A stretch of DNA of 6,731 bases, taken from Cacconaster sp045114175 (GTDB taxonomy: Bacteria > Bacteroidota > Bacteroidia > Bacteroidales > UBA932). Shown here in pieces: positions 1-6,519 of this stretch. Position 1 is the first letter of the stretch, and every line of letters starts with the position of its first letter. The notes beneath the pieces are model-generated. The model had not been told where the DNA came from and did not search any database. It saw only the letters and a program-made list of their open reading frames with translations. Location: positions 1 to 6,731 of the forward strand of contig JBGUJZ010000022.1 in the NCBI GenBank assembly GCA_045114175.1. Direction: 5' to 3'. The translations under genes and the position numbers were made by a program.

Positions 1-113
1 ACAACGCCTACTCTATCTACTACACCAATGAGGAAGGCGCCATCAAGGGCCACATGCTGAGCGTCTTCGCCACCCAGATACCTTATGTTAACCTGAACCT
101 GAAACTGCGATGA
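1..113 (+). CDS. TonB-dependent outer-membrane transporter, C-terminal end (partial)
   Basis: This is the 3' end of a gene that begins before the window. Reading from position 3 gives 36 codons and then TGA at 111-113. The last residues, KGHMLSVFATQIPYVNLNLKLR in part, alternate polar and hydrophobic side chains as in a final beta-barrel strand, and they end without any extra domain. Seen: an open frame, an amphipathic terminal strand, and an ATGA overlap with the next gene. Known: genes directly upstream of DUF4249 lipoproteins in Bacteroidota are very often TonB-dependent transporters, which bring ligands across the outer membrane using energy from TonB-ExbBD. The transporter identity is therefore inferred from both the strand pattern and the neighbour. 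The substrate and the plug domain cannot be judged from this fragment. Confidence 0.72.
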   Translation, partial: NAYSIYYTNEEGAIKGHMLSVFATQIPYVNLNLKLR

Positions 114-1315
114 GAAGCCTTCTGAAATCCCTGATGCTCTGCGCGCTGCTCTTTACGGCGGCATCGTGCATCTATGACTTCGATCCGCAGATCGCGGGCA
201 CGAGCGGCCTGGTGGTGATTGAGGGCGATATCATGGTGGGCGACACCACCTTCGTGCAGGTTTCCCGCATGTCCGCCCTCTCCGACGACGCCACCGTCCA
301 GTCTGTGACGAATGCAAACGTGTACGTGGAGAGTGAGAATGGTACCACCTGCCTGGGGTTCAACTGTTGGAAAGGTTCCGAACTACTCGACGATGCACAT
401 TATGCCATCGATACACGCACGCTGGATGTAAACTATCGCTGCCGTCTGGTGGTCAAGATCCCAGAAGGGTGGTATTCCTCGAAAACCTACGCTTCCGACT
501 GGCTGGAAATCCAGCAGGGGGCGTCGGTACTGGACAGCATCGGGTTCTCGGTCAACCCCGAGCGCACGCGGCTCGACGTCAATGTCTGGAATCATGGCGG
601 CACCGAGCCGGGTTACTATCGCTGGGTGGGCCGTGGTGTCTGGGAGTACACCTCCGAGTTCCGCGCCATCGTCTATTACAACTCCTCATTGAACAAGATT
701 CTGCCCTACGAGGATAATGAGAATTACTACTATTGCTGGCGGCGTCACGCTCCGCGCGAGATCATGATTGCCTCCACGATAGGACTGGGCGAGGACAAAC
801 TGAGCGAGTATTCCGTCTTCTCCACGGAGAATAAGAGCGACGAGCGCTTCTCAATCCTCTATTCGCTGACCCTCTTTCAGGAGCGCCTCACCCCGGAAGC
901 CTACGCCTACTGGCTCGCCACCAAACGCAACACCTCGGATGCCGGCGGCCTGATGTCCGCGCAGCCTTCCGATCTGCAGGGCAATATCTTCAATACGGCC
1001 GATCCCGATGAAAAGGTGATCGGTTACATCAACGCCTCCACCGTCACCCGCGCCCAGAAGTACTACCGCCACACGGTCGGCAAGTTCTACTATTCGGCCG
1101 GCAACGGCACGGTTCCGGTCGTCCTCAAGGAGAATGACTGGCCCAAGTATTACAGCAACAATTACCGTCCGCTCTGGATCTATATCCCGCCGGATGTGGA
1201 AGATATGACCGGTTTACCCGAGAAGTACGAATGGGCGCCGATCCACACCTGTGACTGCCGCCTGCGCGGTGGAAGCAAAATGCGCCCGGCCGGCTGGCCG
1301 TATGAGCACTATTAG
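110..1315 (+). CDS. DUF4249 family lipoprotein
   Basis: A 401-residue protein that I assign to DUF4249, a Bacteroidota family of unknown biochemical role usually encoded beside TonB-dependent transporters. The N-terminus has a basic start (MRSLLK), a hydrophobic core and a lipobox-like TAASC with Cys20 as the likely lipidated residue; position -3 is Ala instead of the usual Leu. The family's opening beta-rich region follows, with LVVIEGD at 34-40 and a TTFVQVSR strand just after it. The C-terminus carries the family-like CDCRLRGG (381-388) followed by RPAGWP. The length is normal for the family. The ATG at 110 overlaps the upstream stop, suggesting translational coupling, and no Shine-Dalgarno motif is visible. 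I infer a membrane-anchored partner of the transporter, perhaps surface-exposed and acting in ligand capture in the way SusD serves SusC. That role is not shown by the sequence. Confidence 0.85.
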   Translation: MRSLLKSLMLCALLFTAASCIYDFDPQIAGTSGLVVIEGDIMVGDTTFVQVSRMSALSDDATVQSVTNANVYVESENGTTCLGFNCWKGSELLDDAHYAIDTRTLDVNYRCRLVVKIPEGWYSSKTYASDWLEIQQGASVLDSIGFSVNPERTRLDVNVWNHGGTEPGYYRWVGRGVWEYTSEFRAIVYYNSSLNKILPYEDNENYYYCWRRHAPREIMIASTIGLGEDKLSEYSVFSTENKSDERFSILYSLTLFQERLTPEAYAYWLATKRNTSDAGGLMSAQPSDLQGNIFNTADPDEKVIGYINASTVTRAQKYYRHTVGKFYYSAGNGTVPVVLKENDWPKYYSNNYRPLWIYIPPDVEDMTGLPEKYEWAPIHTCDCRLRGGSKMRPAGWPYEHY

Positions 1316-1321
1316 AAGACG

Positions 1322-3019
1322 ATGAAAAAGACACTGATACTCCTGCTGTTGCTTGCCTCCGCCACCTTTGTGCGCGCCCAGGGTCCGCTCGTGGAGCGTA
1401 CCTTCGTCACGACCGACCGCGACGTCTATCTGGCCGGCGAGACCGTCTGGTGCTCCGCCTTCTGTGTGGATGCCGCTACCGGTGCGCTTTCCACGTTGAG
1501 TGGCACGGCATTGCTGGAGATTCACTCGGCACGCGGCCGGATGGTGGAAACCAAAGTGGCCCTGACCGACGGACGGGGTGGCGGTGCCATCGTGCTGCCG
1601 CAGAGCCTGCCCACCGGCAATTATCGCCTGGTGGCCTACACCTCCCAGAACCGCAACGAGCAGGGATATCACTACGACGGGCTCTGTTCCAAGACTATCT
1701 CCGTTTACAACATCTTCTCGCGCGAACGGGTTGAGGAGAGCGTGCAGGTGGTGGAGAGCCTGCCGGCGGTCACCGAGGCTCCGGCCGATGAGGGCGAACT
1801 GACCCTCACGCTCCCAGATTCTTTCCGCCCCGGATCGGCCTTCAGCCTGCAGATTGAATCGCCCGCAGCGGCCACCGTCAGTGTGTCCGTGAGCCATGCA
1901 GATGGCCTACCGGGTAATGCAAACCCCACCATCGGGGCCTTCCTGGCCGCCCTGCCAACCGTCGGCACTCCTGCCTTCAGCGGCAAGGTGCTGCCCGACT
2001 ATGAGGGCGAAATCATCCGCGGCCGCATTGTGGGCTTCAACCCCGAAAGCCGCTCTGCTCTCACCGATAAATACGCCTTCCTCTCCGCGCCGGGCAACCT
2101 GTCGGACATCTATGCATCCGAAATCGATTCGGTTGGCAATATCGTCTTCTACACGGGTAACATCTATGGACAGAAGGAGTTGATCACGGAAATCGAGGGG
2201 ATCGATCCCAAGCTCAACTGCCATGTGGAGCTCGAGAGCCCCTTCGTGGCGGAAGGCGTCACCCCGCCCGCTCCGCTGAAGCTTTGCGCCGGTGTAGCGG
2301 AGATCCTCGCCACGCGTGCGGCAACCATGCAGATCGAGCGCCGCTTTATGGCCGACACCCTGCAGGAATACCTCCCGCGCCGCGACAACGTGCTCTTTGA
2401 GGACAACGTGGGCCGCCGCTACCATCTGGATTACTACACCCGCTTCCCGGTGATGAAGGAGATCTTCATTGAGTTCGTCCACGAGGTCACCATCCGCGAG
2501 CGAGGCGGCGTCCGTACCCTGCACGTGGCCATCCAGGATGGCGGATCCGACCCGCGCTTCTCGCGCCAGCCGGCCCTCGTGCTGCTGGACGGCGTGCCGG
2601 TCTTCGACCATGGAAAAATCTGTGACTACGATCCCCTGCTGGTGGAGAACGTAGATATCTATCCTTATATCTATTTCATTGGCGGCCGCCAGTTCGACGG
2701 CATCGTGAACTTCGTCACCTACAAGCGCACGCTGCCCTCCATGAAGTTCGGCAACAACGTCCGGGTGGTGAACTACCAGGGCGTCTCGTACCCCACCGCA
2801 TACCGTCGCGCCGTCCGGCCGGAGGATTCTGCCCCGGCCACCTATCCCGACTATCGCCAGACCGCCTACTGGCATCCGCTGGTCAAGCTGACCGCGGGCA
2901 AACCGCTCTCTCTGGAGGGACTCCTTCCGGACTACTCCGGCGACTTCATCGTCACGGTGGAGGGCATGACCGCAGAGGGCCGTCCCCTGCGTGCAGAGCG
3001 CAGATTTTCGGTTAAGTAG
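1322..3019 (+). CDS. secreted MG2-like protein with TonB plug-like segment
   Basis: A 565-residue exported protein without an assigned function. MKKTLILLLLLASATFVRA is a clear signal peptide, probably cut before Gln20 (V-R-A at -3 to -1), a common pattern in Bacteroidota. Residues about 25-130 resemble a macroglobulin MG2 domain: TTDRDVYLAGETVW (30-43), then a LPTGNYRLVAYT strand. Residues 417-468 resemble part of a TonB-receptor plug: ALVLLDGVPVFD, DPLLVENVDIYP, then FDGIVNFVTYK. The tail has DYRQTAYWHP (510-519) and a GDFIVTVEGMTAEGRP strand, suggesting a final beta-sandwich. No barrel is present, so this is not a truncated receptor. It starts 6 bases after the DUF4249 stop, so the two are almost certainly cotranscribed. 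I infer a periplasmic or surface accessory of the upstream transporter. MG2 domains are otherwise known from alpha-2-macroglobulin-like proteins, but no bait region or thioester motif is seen here. Confidence 0.75.
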   Translation: MKKTLILLLLLASATFVRAQGPLVERTFVTTDRDVYLAGETVWCSAFCVDAATGALSTLSGTALLEIHSARGRMVETKVALTDGRGGGAIVLPQSLPTGNYRLVAYTSQNRNEQGYHYDGLCSKTISVYNIFSRERVEESVQVVESLPAVTEAPADEGELTLTLPDSFRPGSAFSLQIESPAAATVSVSVSHADGLPGNANPTIGAFLAALPTVGTPAFSGKVLPDYEGEIIRGRIVGFNPESRSALTDKYAFLSAPGNLSDIYASEIDSVGNIVFYTGNIYGQKELITEIEGIDPKLNCHVELESPFVAEGVTPPAPLKLCAGVAEILATRAATMQIERRFMADTLQEYLPRRDNVLFEDNVGRRYHLDYYTRFPVMKEIFIEFVHEVTIRERGGVRTLHVAIQDGGSDPRFSRQPALVLLDGVPVFDHGKICDYDPLLVENVDIYPYIYFIGGRQFDGIVNFVTYKRTLPSMKFGNNVRVVNYQGVSYPTAYRRAVRPEDSAPATYPDYRQTAYWHPLVKLTAGKPLSLEGLLPDYSGDFIVTVEGMTAEGRPLRAERRFSVK

Positions 3020-3029
3020 CCGAAATTTT
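3006..3029 (+). terminator. weak hairpin at the end of the envelope operon
   Basis: Arms TTTCGG (3006-3011) and CCGAAA (3020-3025) pair perfectly over 6 bp, with an 8-base loop (TTAAGTAG) that contains the stop codon of the MG2-like gene. TTTT follows at 3026-3029. This is the only terminator-like structure between the envelope operon and the rpsL promoter. The stem is short and the T tract is brief, so termination may be partial. The hairpin may instead protect the 3' end. Confidence 0.42.
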
Positions 3030-3038
3030 GTCGGGAAC

Positions 3039-3072
3039 TTGTTGGTAAATAGGAAATAAAGCCGTATCTTTG
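3039..3072 (+). promoter_or_regulatory. Bacteroidota-type promoter of the rpsL operon
   Basis: TATCTTTG at 3065-3072 matches the Bacteroidota -7 consensus TAnnTTTG exactly. Upstream, TTGTTGG (3039-3045) supplies a -33 TTG. The copy at 3042-3044 leaves 20 bases to the -7 element, within the usual spacing for the primary sigma factor of this phylum. Transcription should start a few bases downstream, around 3077-3080, giving a leader of about 45-50 bases before the rpsL ATG. It is the only such motif pair I find between the two operons. Confidence 0.8.
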
Positions 3073-3076
3073 CAAC

Positions 3077-3090
3077 CCGCAAAAAAGCGG
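3077..3090 (+). promoter_or_regulatory. small hairpin at the expected 5' end of the rpsL mRNA
   Basis: CCGC (3077-3080) and GCGG (3087-3090) flank six A's, giving a 4-bp GC-only stem with an A6 loop. It lies at or just after the predicted transcription start, so it could form a 5'-terminal stem that slows decay of the message. The right arm also overlaps CGGCTT (3088-3093), which is complementary to AAGCCG (3059-3064) across the -7 element. The short stem means chance cannot be excluded. Confidence 0.38.
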
Positions 3091-3099
3091 CTTAAAACA

Positions 3100-3128
3100 C
3101 ATAAATAACAGATTTACAACTATTTATG
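3100..3128 (+). promoter_or_regulatory. inverted repeat enclosing the rpsL start codon
   Basis: CATAAATA (3100-3107) is the exact reverse complement of TATTTATG (3121-3128), separated by 13 bases. The right arm ends with the ATG start codon of rpsL (3126-3128). Folded in the mRNA, it would pair the start codon and the five bases before it. The stem is AU-rich with one G-C pair, so it should be weak and could open easily on protein binding, ribosome loading or a temperature change. No Shine-Dalgarno motif is present, so access to the AUG would be the main determinant of initiation. A regulatory role is inference. Confidence 0.4.
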
Positions 3129-3509
3129 CCAACAATTCAACAATTAGTTCGCAAAGGACGCGAGGTTATCGAAGAACAGAGCAAATCTCGCGCGCTGGAT
3201 GCTTGCCCTCAGCGGAGAGGTGTTTGCGTACGTGTGTACACGACCACCCCTAAGAAGCCGAACTCTGCAATGCGTAAGGTTGCACGTGTTCGTCTGACCA
3301 ACCAGAAAGAGGTCAATGCATACATCCCGGGCGAAGGACACAACCTCCAGGAACACAGCATTGTGCTGGTTCGCGGTGGCCGTGTCAAGGACCTTCCGGG
3401 TGTTCGCTACCACATCCTTAGAGGAGCTTTGGATACCGCTGGTGTAGAGGGTCGTACGCAGTCGCGTTCGCTCTACGGCGCCAAGAGGCCGAAGAAATCT
3501 AAGAAGTAA
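3126..3509 (+). CDS. rpsL: 30S ribosomal protein S12
   Basis: A 127-residue S12 protein of the small subunit, at the decoding centre, where it monitors codon-anticodon pairing. It aligns without gaps to E. coli S12 through the conserved core: LVRKGR at the N-terminus, ACPQRRGVC (26-34), TTTPKKPNSA (39-48), GEGHNLQEHS (69-78) and RGGRVKDLPGVRYH (83-96). Lys43 and Lys88, whose changes cause streptomycin resistance in other bacteria, are the sensitive-type residues. Asp89, the residue that RimO methylthiolates in E. coli, is present. The C-terminus ends in a basic KRPKKSKK tail. The first gene of the operon, it has its own promoter at 3039-3072. The ATG at 3126 is the only sensible start, since MPTIQQLVRK matches the family's beginning. 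Confidence 0.98.
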   Translation: MPTIQQLVRKGREVIEEQSKSRALDACPQRRGVCVRVYTTTPKKPNSAMRKVARVRLTNQKEVNAYIPGEGHNLQEHSIVLVRGGRVKDLPGVRYHILRGALDTAGVEGRTQSRSLYGAKRPKKSKK

Positions 3510-3539
3510 CCACATCAATTCACTTAAATTCCTTAAAAA

Positions 3540-4016
3540 ATGAGAAAAACGAAGCCTAAAAAGAGGATTCTACTTCCTGATCCTAAGTTTCACGATGTCG
3601 AGGTTACCCGTTTCGTGAATAACCTTATGTTGCAGGGGAAGAAGAGTATCGCTTATTCTATTTTTTACGATGCGATCGATATGATCGGCGAGAAGATGAA
3701 AGATTCTGAAGAGGCTCCTCTCGATATTTGGAAAAAAGCATTGGAAAATATCACCCCGCAGGTTGAAGTCAAGAGCCGCAGGGTGGGTGGTGCGAACTTC
3801 CAGGTCCCGACTGAGGTGCGTCCGGAGCGTAAAGTCTCGCTTTCGATGAAGAATATGATACTTTATTCCCGTAAGCGCGCTGGCCATTCCATGGCTGAAA
3901 AGTTGGCTGCTGAAATCATGGCTGCATACAACTGCGAAGGTGCAGCTTATAAGAGAAAAGAGGAAATGCACCGTATGGCTGAGGCCAACAAGGCATTTGC
4001 TCACTTCCGTTTCTAA
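3540..4016 (+). CDS. rpsG: 30S ribosomal protein S7
   Basis: A 158-residue S7 protein, the primary binder that starts folding of the 3' major domain of 16S rRNA and later lines the E site. It shows the expected basic N-terminus, KKSIAYSIFYDAI (34-46), the beta-hairpin region VEVKSRRVGGANFQVP (75-90) that contacts mRNA and tRNA, RPERKVSLSM (94-103), and a helical C-terminus ending NKAFAHFRF. The length is close to the usual 156. It begins 30 bases after rpsL behind a run of six A's that leads directly into the ATG. E. coli S7 represses this operon through a structure in a longer rpsL-rpsG gap. The 30-base gap here has no comparable structure, so any feedback control must use another site. Its base composition is noticeably more AT-rich than fusA's. 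Confidence 0.98.
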   Translation: MRKTKPKKRILLPDPKFHDVEVTRFVNNLMLQGKKSIAYSIFYDAIDMIGEKMKDSEEAPLDIWKKALENITPQVEVKSRRVGGANFQVPTEVRPERKVSLSMKNMILYSRKRAGHSMAEKLAAEIMAAYNCEGAAYKRKEEMHRMAEANKAFAHFRF

Positions 4017-4031
4017 TCATCGCGTCAAACA

Positions 4032-6149
4032 ATGGCGAGAGATCTCACATTCACCAGGAACATTGGTATCATGGCCCACATCGACGCCGGCAAAACGACG
4101 ACGTCGGAGCGTATCCTCTATTATACGGGTAAAACCCATAAAATTGGAGAGGTACACGACGGTGCCGCTACGATGGACTGGATGGTGCAGGAGCAGGAGC
4201 GTGGTATTACCATCACCTCTGCTGCCACCACCGCCTTCTGGCACTACGGCAAGGACCGCTACCAGATCAACCTGATTGACACTCCCGGCCACGTTGACTT
4301 TACCGTTGAGGTGGAGCGTTCGCTCCGCGTGCTCGACGGCACCATCGCAACCTTCTGCGCAGTCGGTCGCGTCCAGCCCCAGTCGGAAACGGTCTGGCGC
4401 CAGGCAGACAAGTACCGCGTCCCGAAGATTGCGTACGTCAACAAGATGGACCGCACGGGAGCAGATTTTCTTGCTGTCGTAGAGGAAATTCACGACAAGC
4501 TCGGTGCCAACGCCGTGCCCGTCTGTCTCCCGATCGGAGCAGAGGACAAGTTCGAGGGCATCGTGGACCTCATCTCCAAGAAGGCGTACTACTACGACGC
4601 CGAGAGCAAGGAGCTCGTCAACTATGAGGAGCGCCCCATCCCGGCCAACATGGTAGATGAGGTTGAGGAATGGCGTGGAAAACTGATCGAGTCGGTGGCC
4701 GAATACGACGACCAGATTCTCGAGAAGTTCTTTGACAATCCGGACTCCATCTCTGAAGAGGAAATCATTGCAGCGCTCCGCAAGGCGACGATCGACATGG
4801 CCGTCGTTCCGGCTTGCTGCGGTTCTTCCTTTAAGAATAAAGGTGTCCAGTTCCTCCTTGACGCGGTTGTCCGCTATCTTCCTTCTCCGCTCGACAAGGG
4901 CAGTGTCTTTGGCACCGACCTCCGTACGAATCAGCAGGTTGAGCGCAAGCCGGTCGCTTCCGACCCGTTCTGCGCGCTGGTCTTCAAGATCGCAACCGAT
5001 CCGTTCGTGGGCCGTCTCGCATTCCTCCGCGCCTATTCAGGCCGTCTGGATGCGGGTTCCTACGTGCTGAACTCCCGCACGGGCAAGAAGGAGCGCGTGG
5101 CAAGATTGTACCAGATGCACTCCAACAAACAGAACCCGATCGACTTTGTCGAGGCCGGCGATATTTGCGCCGCCGTCGGGTTCAAGGAGCTGCGTACGGG
5201 CGATACCATCTGCGCAGAGAACCATCCTACCGTCCTGGAGGCTATTACCTTCCCGGATCCGGTGATTGGTCTCGCCGTGGAGCCCAAGACGCAGGCCGAC
5301 GTTGACAAACTCGGCATCGCACTGGGCAAGCTTGCTGAAGAAGATCCGACATTTACCGTACGCTCCGATGCTGAGACGGGTCAGACCGTCATCAGCGGCA
5401 TGGGTGAGCTTCACCTGGACATCATCGTGGACCGTCTCCGCCGTGAATTCGGTGTGGAGATCAACCAGGGTGCGCCGCAGGTCAACTACAAAGAGGCCGT
5501 CACCAAGTCGTACCAGCATCGTGAAGTCTTCAAGAAGCAGACGGGCGGTCGCGGTAAATTCGCTGATATCATTGTCGAAATCGGTCCCGCGGATGAAGGC
5601 GTCACCGGACTTCAGTTTATCGACGAAGTCAAGGGTGGCAACATTCCCCGCGAGTTCATCCCGGCCGTGGAGAAGGGTTTCAAATCCGCAATGGCCAACG
5701 GCGTGCTCGCCGGTTACGAAGTCACCTCCCTCAAGGTTCGCCTGCTGGATGGTTCCTTCCACCCGGTGGACTCCGACCAGCTGTCGTTCGAGATTTGCGC
5801 CCGGATGGCATTCCGCCACGCACTGCACAAGTGCGGCCCGGTCCTGATGGAGCCTATCATGTCTCTCGAGGTGGTTACCCCGGAAGATTACATGGGCGAC
5901 ATCGTGGGCGATTTGAACCGTCGTCGCGGACAGATTGTAGACATGGATTCCAGGGGCAATGCCCGCATCGTCAAAGCCAAGGTTCCCCTTGCAGAGCAGT
6001 TCGGTTACGTAACCGTGCTCCGTACGCTCTCCTCCGGCCGCGCAACCAGTACGATGGAATTCTCCGAGTATGCGGAAGTTCCTTCGAACATCGCGCAGGA
6101 GGTCATCAGCAAGCAGGGCGGACGCAGATTTGACGATGAAAATGAATAA
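4032..6149 (+). CDS. fusA: translation elongation factor G
   Basis: A 705-residue EF-G, the cytoplasmic GTPase that drives tRNA-mRNA translocation and, with RRF, ribosome recycling. The G domain is complete: P-loop AHIDAGKTT (15-23), switch I RGITI (57-61), DTPGH (83-87) with the catalytic His87, NKMD (137-140), and GSSFKNKG (264-271) in the G5 region. Domains II and III follow (GRLAFLRAYSG; SGMGELHLDI). Domain IV has GGRGKFADI and the tip loop GSFHPVDS (574-581). Domain V has EDYMGDIVGDLNRRRG (618-633). Intact GTPase motifs and the str-operon position mark the canonical factor, not a GTPase-deficient paralogue. One oddity is Arg113 in AVGRVQPQSE, where Gly is usual. The gene starts 15 bases after rpsG, and the ATG gives MARDLTFTRNIGIMAHID, as expected for the family. 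Confidence 0.98.
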   Translation: MARDLTFTRNIGIMAHIDAGKTTTSERILYYTGKTHKIGEVHDGAATMDWMVQEQERGITITSAATTAFWHYGKDRYQINLIDTPGHVDFTVEVERSLRVLDGTIATFCAVGRVQPQSETVWRQADKYRVPKIAYVNKMDRTGADFLAVVEEIHDKLGANAVPVCLPIGAEDKFEGIVDLISKKAYYYDAESKELVNYEERPIPANMVDEVEEWRGKLIESVAEYDDQILEKFFDNPDSISEEEIIAALRKATIDMAVVPACCGSSFKNKGVQFLLDAVVRYLPSPLDKGSVFGTDLRTNQQVERKPVASDPFCALVFKIATDPFVGRLAFLRAYSGRLDAGSYVLNSRTGKKERVARLYQMHSNKQNPIDFVEAGDICAAVGFKELRTGDTICAENHPTVLEAITFPDPVIGLAVEPKTQADVDKLGIALGKLAEEDPTFTVRSDAETGQTVISGMGELHLDIIVDRLRREFGVEINQGAPQVNYKEAVTKSYQHREVFKKQTGGRGKFADIIVEIGPADEGVTGLQFIDEVKGGNIPREFIPAVEKGFKSAMANGVLAGYEVTSLKVRLLDGSFHPVDSDQLSFEICARMAFRHALHKCGPVLMEPIMSLEVVTPEDYMGDIVGDLNRRRGQIVDMDSRGNARIVKAKVPLAEQFGYVTVLRTLSSGRATSTMEFSEYAEVPSNIAQEVISKQGGRRFDDENE

Positions 6150-6166
6150 TATCAACAGTTAAGATA

Positions 6167-6472
6167 ATGAACCAGAAAATCAGAATCAAACTCAAATCTT
6201 ACGATCACGCACTTGTCGACAAGTCGGCAGACAAGATCGTAAAGACGGTAAAGGCTACCGGCGCAGTCGTCAGCGGTCCGATTCCGCTTCCGACCGACAA
6301 GAAGATCTTTACGGTCAACCGTTCCACCTTCGTCAACAAGAAGGCTCGTGAACAGTTTGAGCTCAACTCTTTCCGTCGCCTCCTCGACATCTACAGCTCC
6401 ACCTCCAAGACCGTGGACGCTCTGATGAAGCTCGAGCTCCCCAGCGGCGTAGAGGTTGAAATCAAAGTGTGA
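6167..6472 (+). CDS. rpsJ: 30S ribosomal protein S10
   Basis: A 101-residue S10 protein. It assembles into the 30S head and also acts as NusE, which joins NusB and NusG in antitermination and in coupling transcription to translation. Diagnostic stretches are KIRIKLKSYDH (4-14), SGPIPLPT (36-43), the extended loop FTVNRSTFVNKKAREQFEL (48-66), and the C-terminal LMKLELPSGVEVEIKV. The length is normal and the protein is complete. It starts 17 bases after fusA, with no Shine-Dalgarno motif, and is probably on the same transcript. S10 is normally the first gene of the S10 cluster, directly before rplC. Here no rplC start appears in the 259 bases that follow. Confidence 0.98.
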   Translation: MNQKIRIKLKSYDHALVDKSADKIVKTVKATGAVVSGPIPLPTDKKIFTVNRSTFVNKKAREQFELNSFRRLLDIYSSTSKTVDALMKLELPSGVEVEIKV

Positions 6473-6491
6473 TCGTGACAACGAAGTAAGT

Positions 6492-6515
6492 CGGGCGGGA
6501 GTTCTCTTCCGCCCG
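6492..6515 (+). terminator. strong GC-rich hairpin between rpsJ and the tRNA
   Basis: CGGGCGGGAG (6492-6501) pairs with CTTCCGCCCG (6506-6515) around a TTCT loop, giving ten pairs including one G-T. Only TCTT follows before the tRNA's first base at 6520, so the U tract is poor for intrinsic termination. It may be a leaky terminator for rpsJ, a 3'-end stabiliser, or a structure that helps processing of the adjacent tRNA. It ends 4 bases before the tRNA. Confidence 0.55.
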
Positions 6516-6519
6516 TCTT

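Noticed and set aside
1214..1897. A 227-codon minus-strand frame spanning the DUF4249/MG2-like junction
   Set aside because: It overlaps two supported + strand genes, including the signal-peptide region of the second, and has no recognisable protein features.
1907..3082. A 391-codon open frame on the minus strand across the MG2-like gene and the rpsL promoter
   Set aside because: The + strand frame has a signal peptide and recognisable domains. The minus frame has no recognisable motif and runs through the exact-consensus promoter. Long antisense frames are expected opposite GC-rich, C-ending codons.
3510..3539. An S7 autoregulatory site between rpsL and rpsG, as in E. coli
   Set aside because: The gap is only 30 bases, AT-rich, and shows no stem of useful length.
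5037..6155. A 372-codon open frame on the minus strand opposite fusA
   Set aside because: It is a shadow of the strongly conserved EF-G coding sequence, and its translation shows no recognisable domain.
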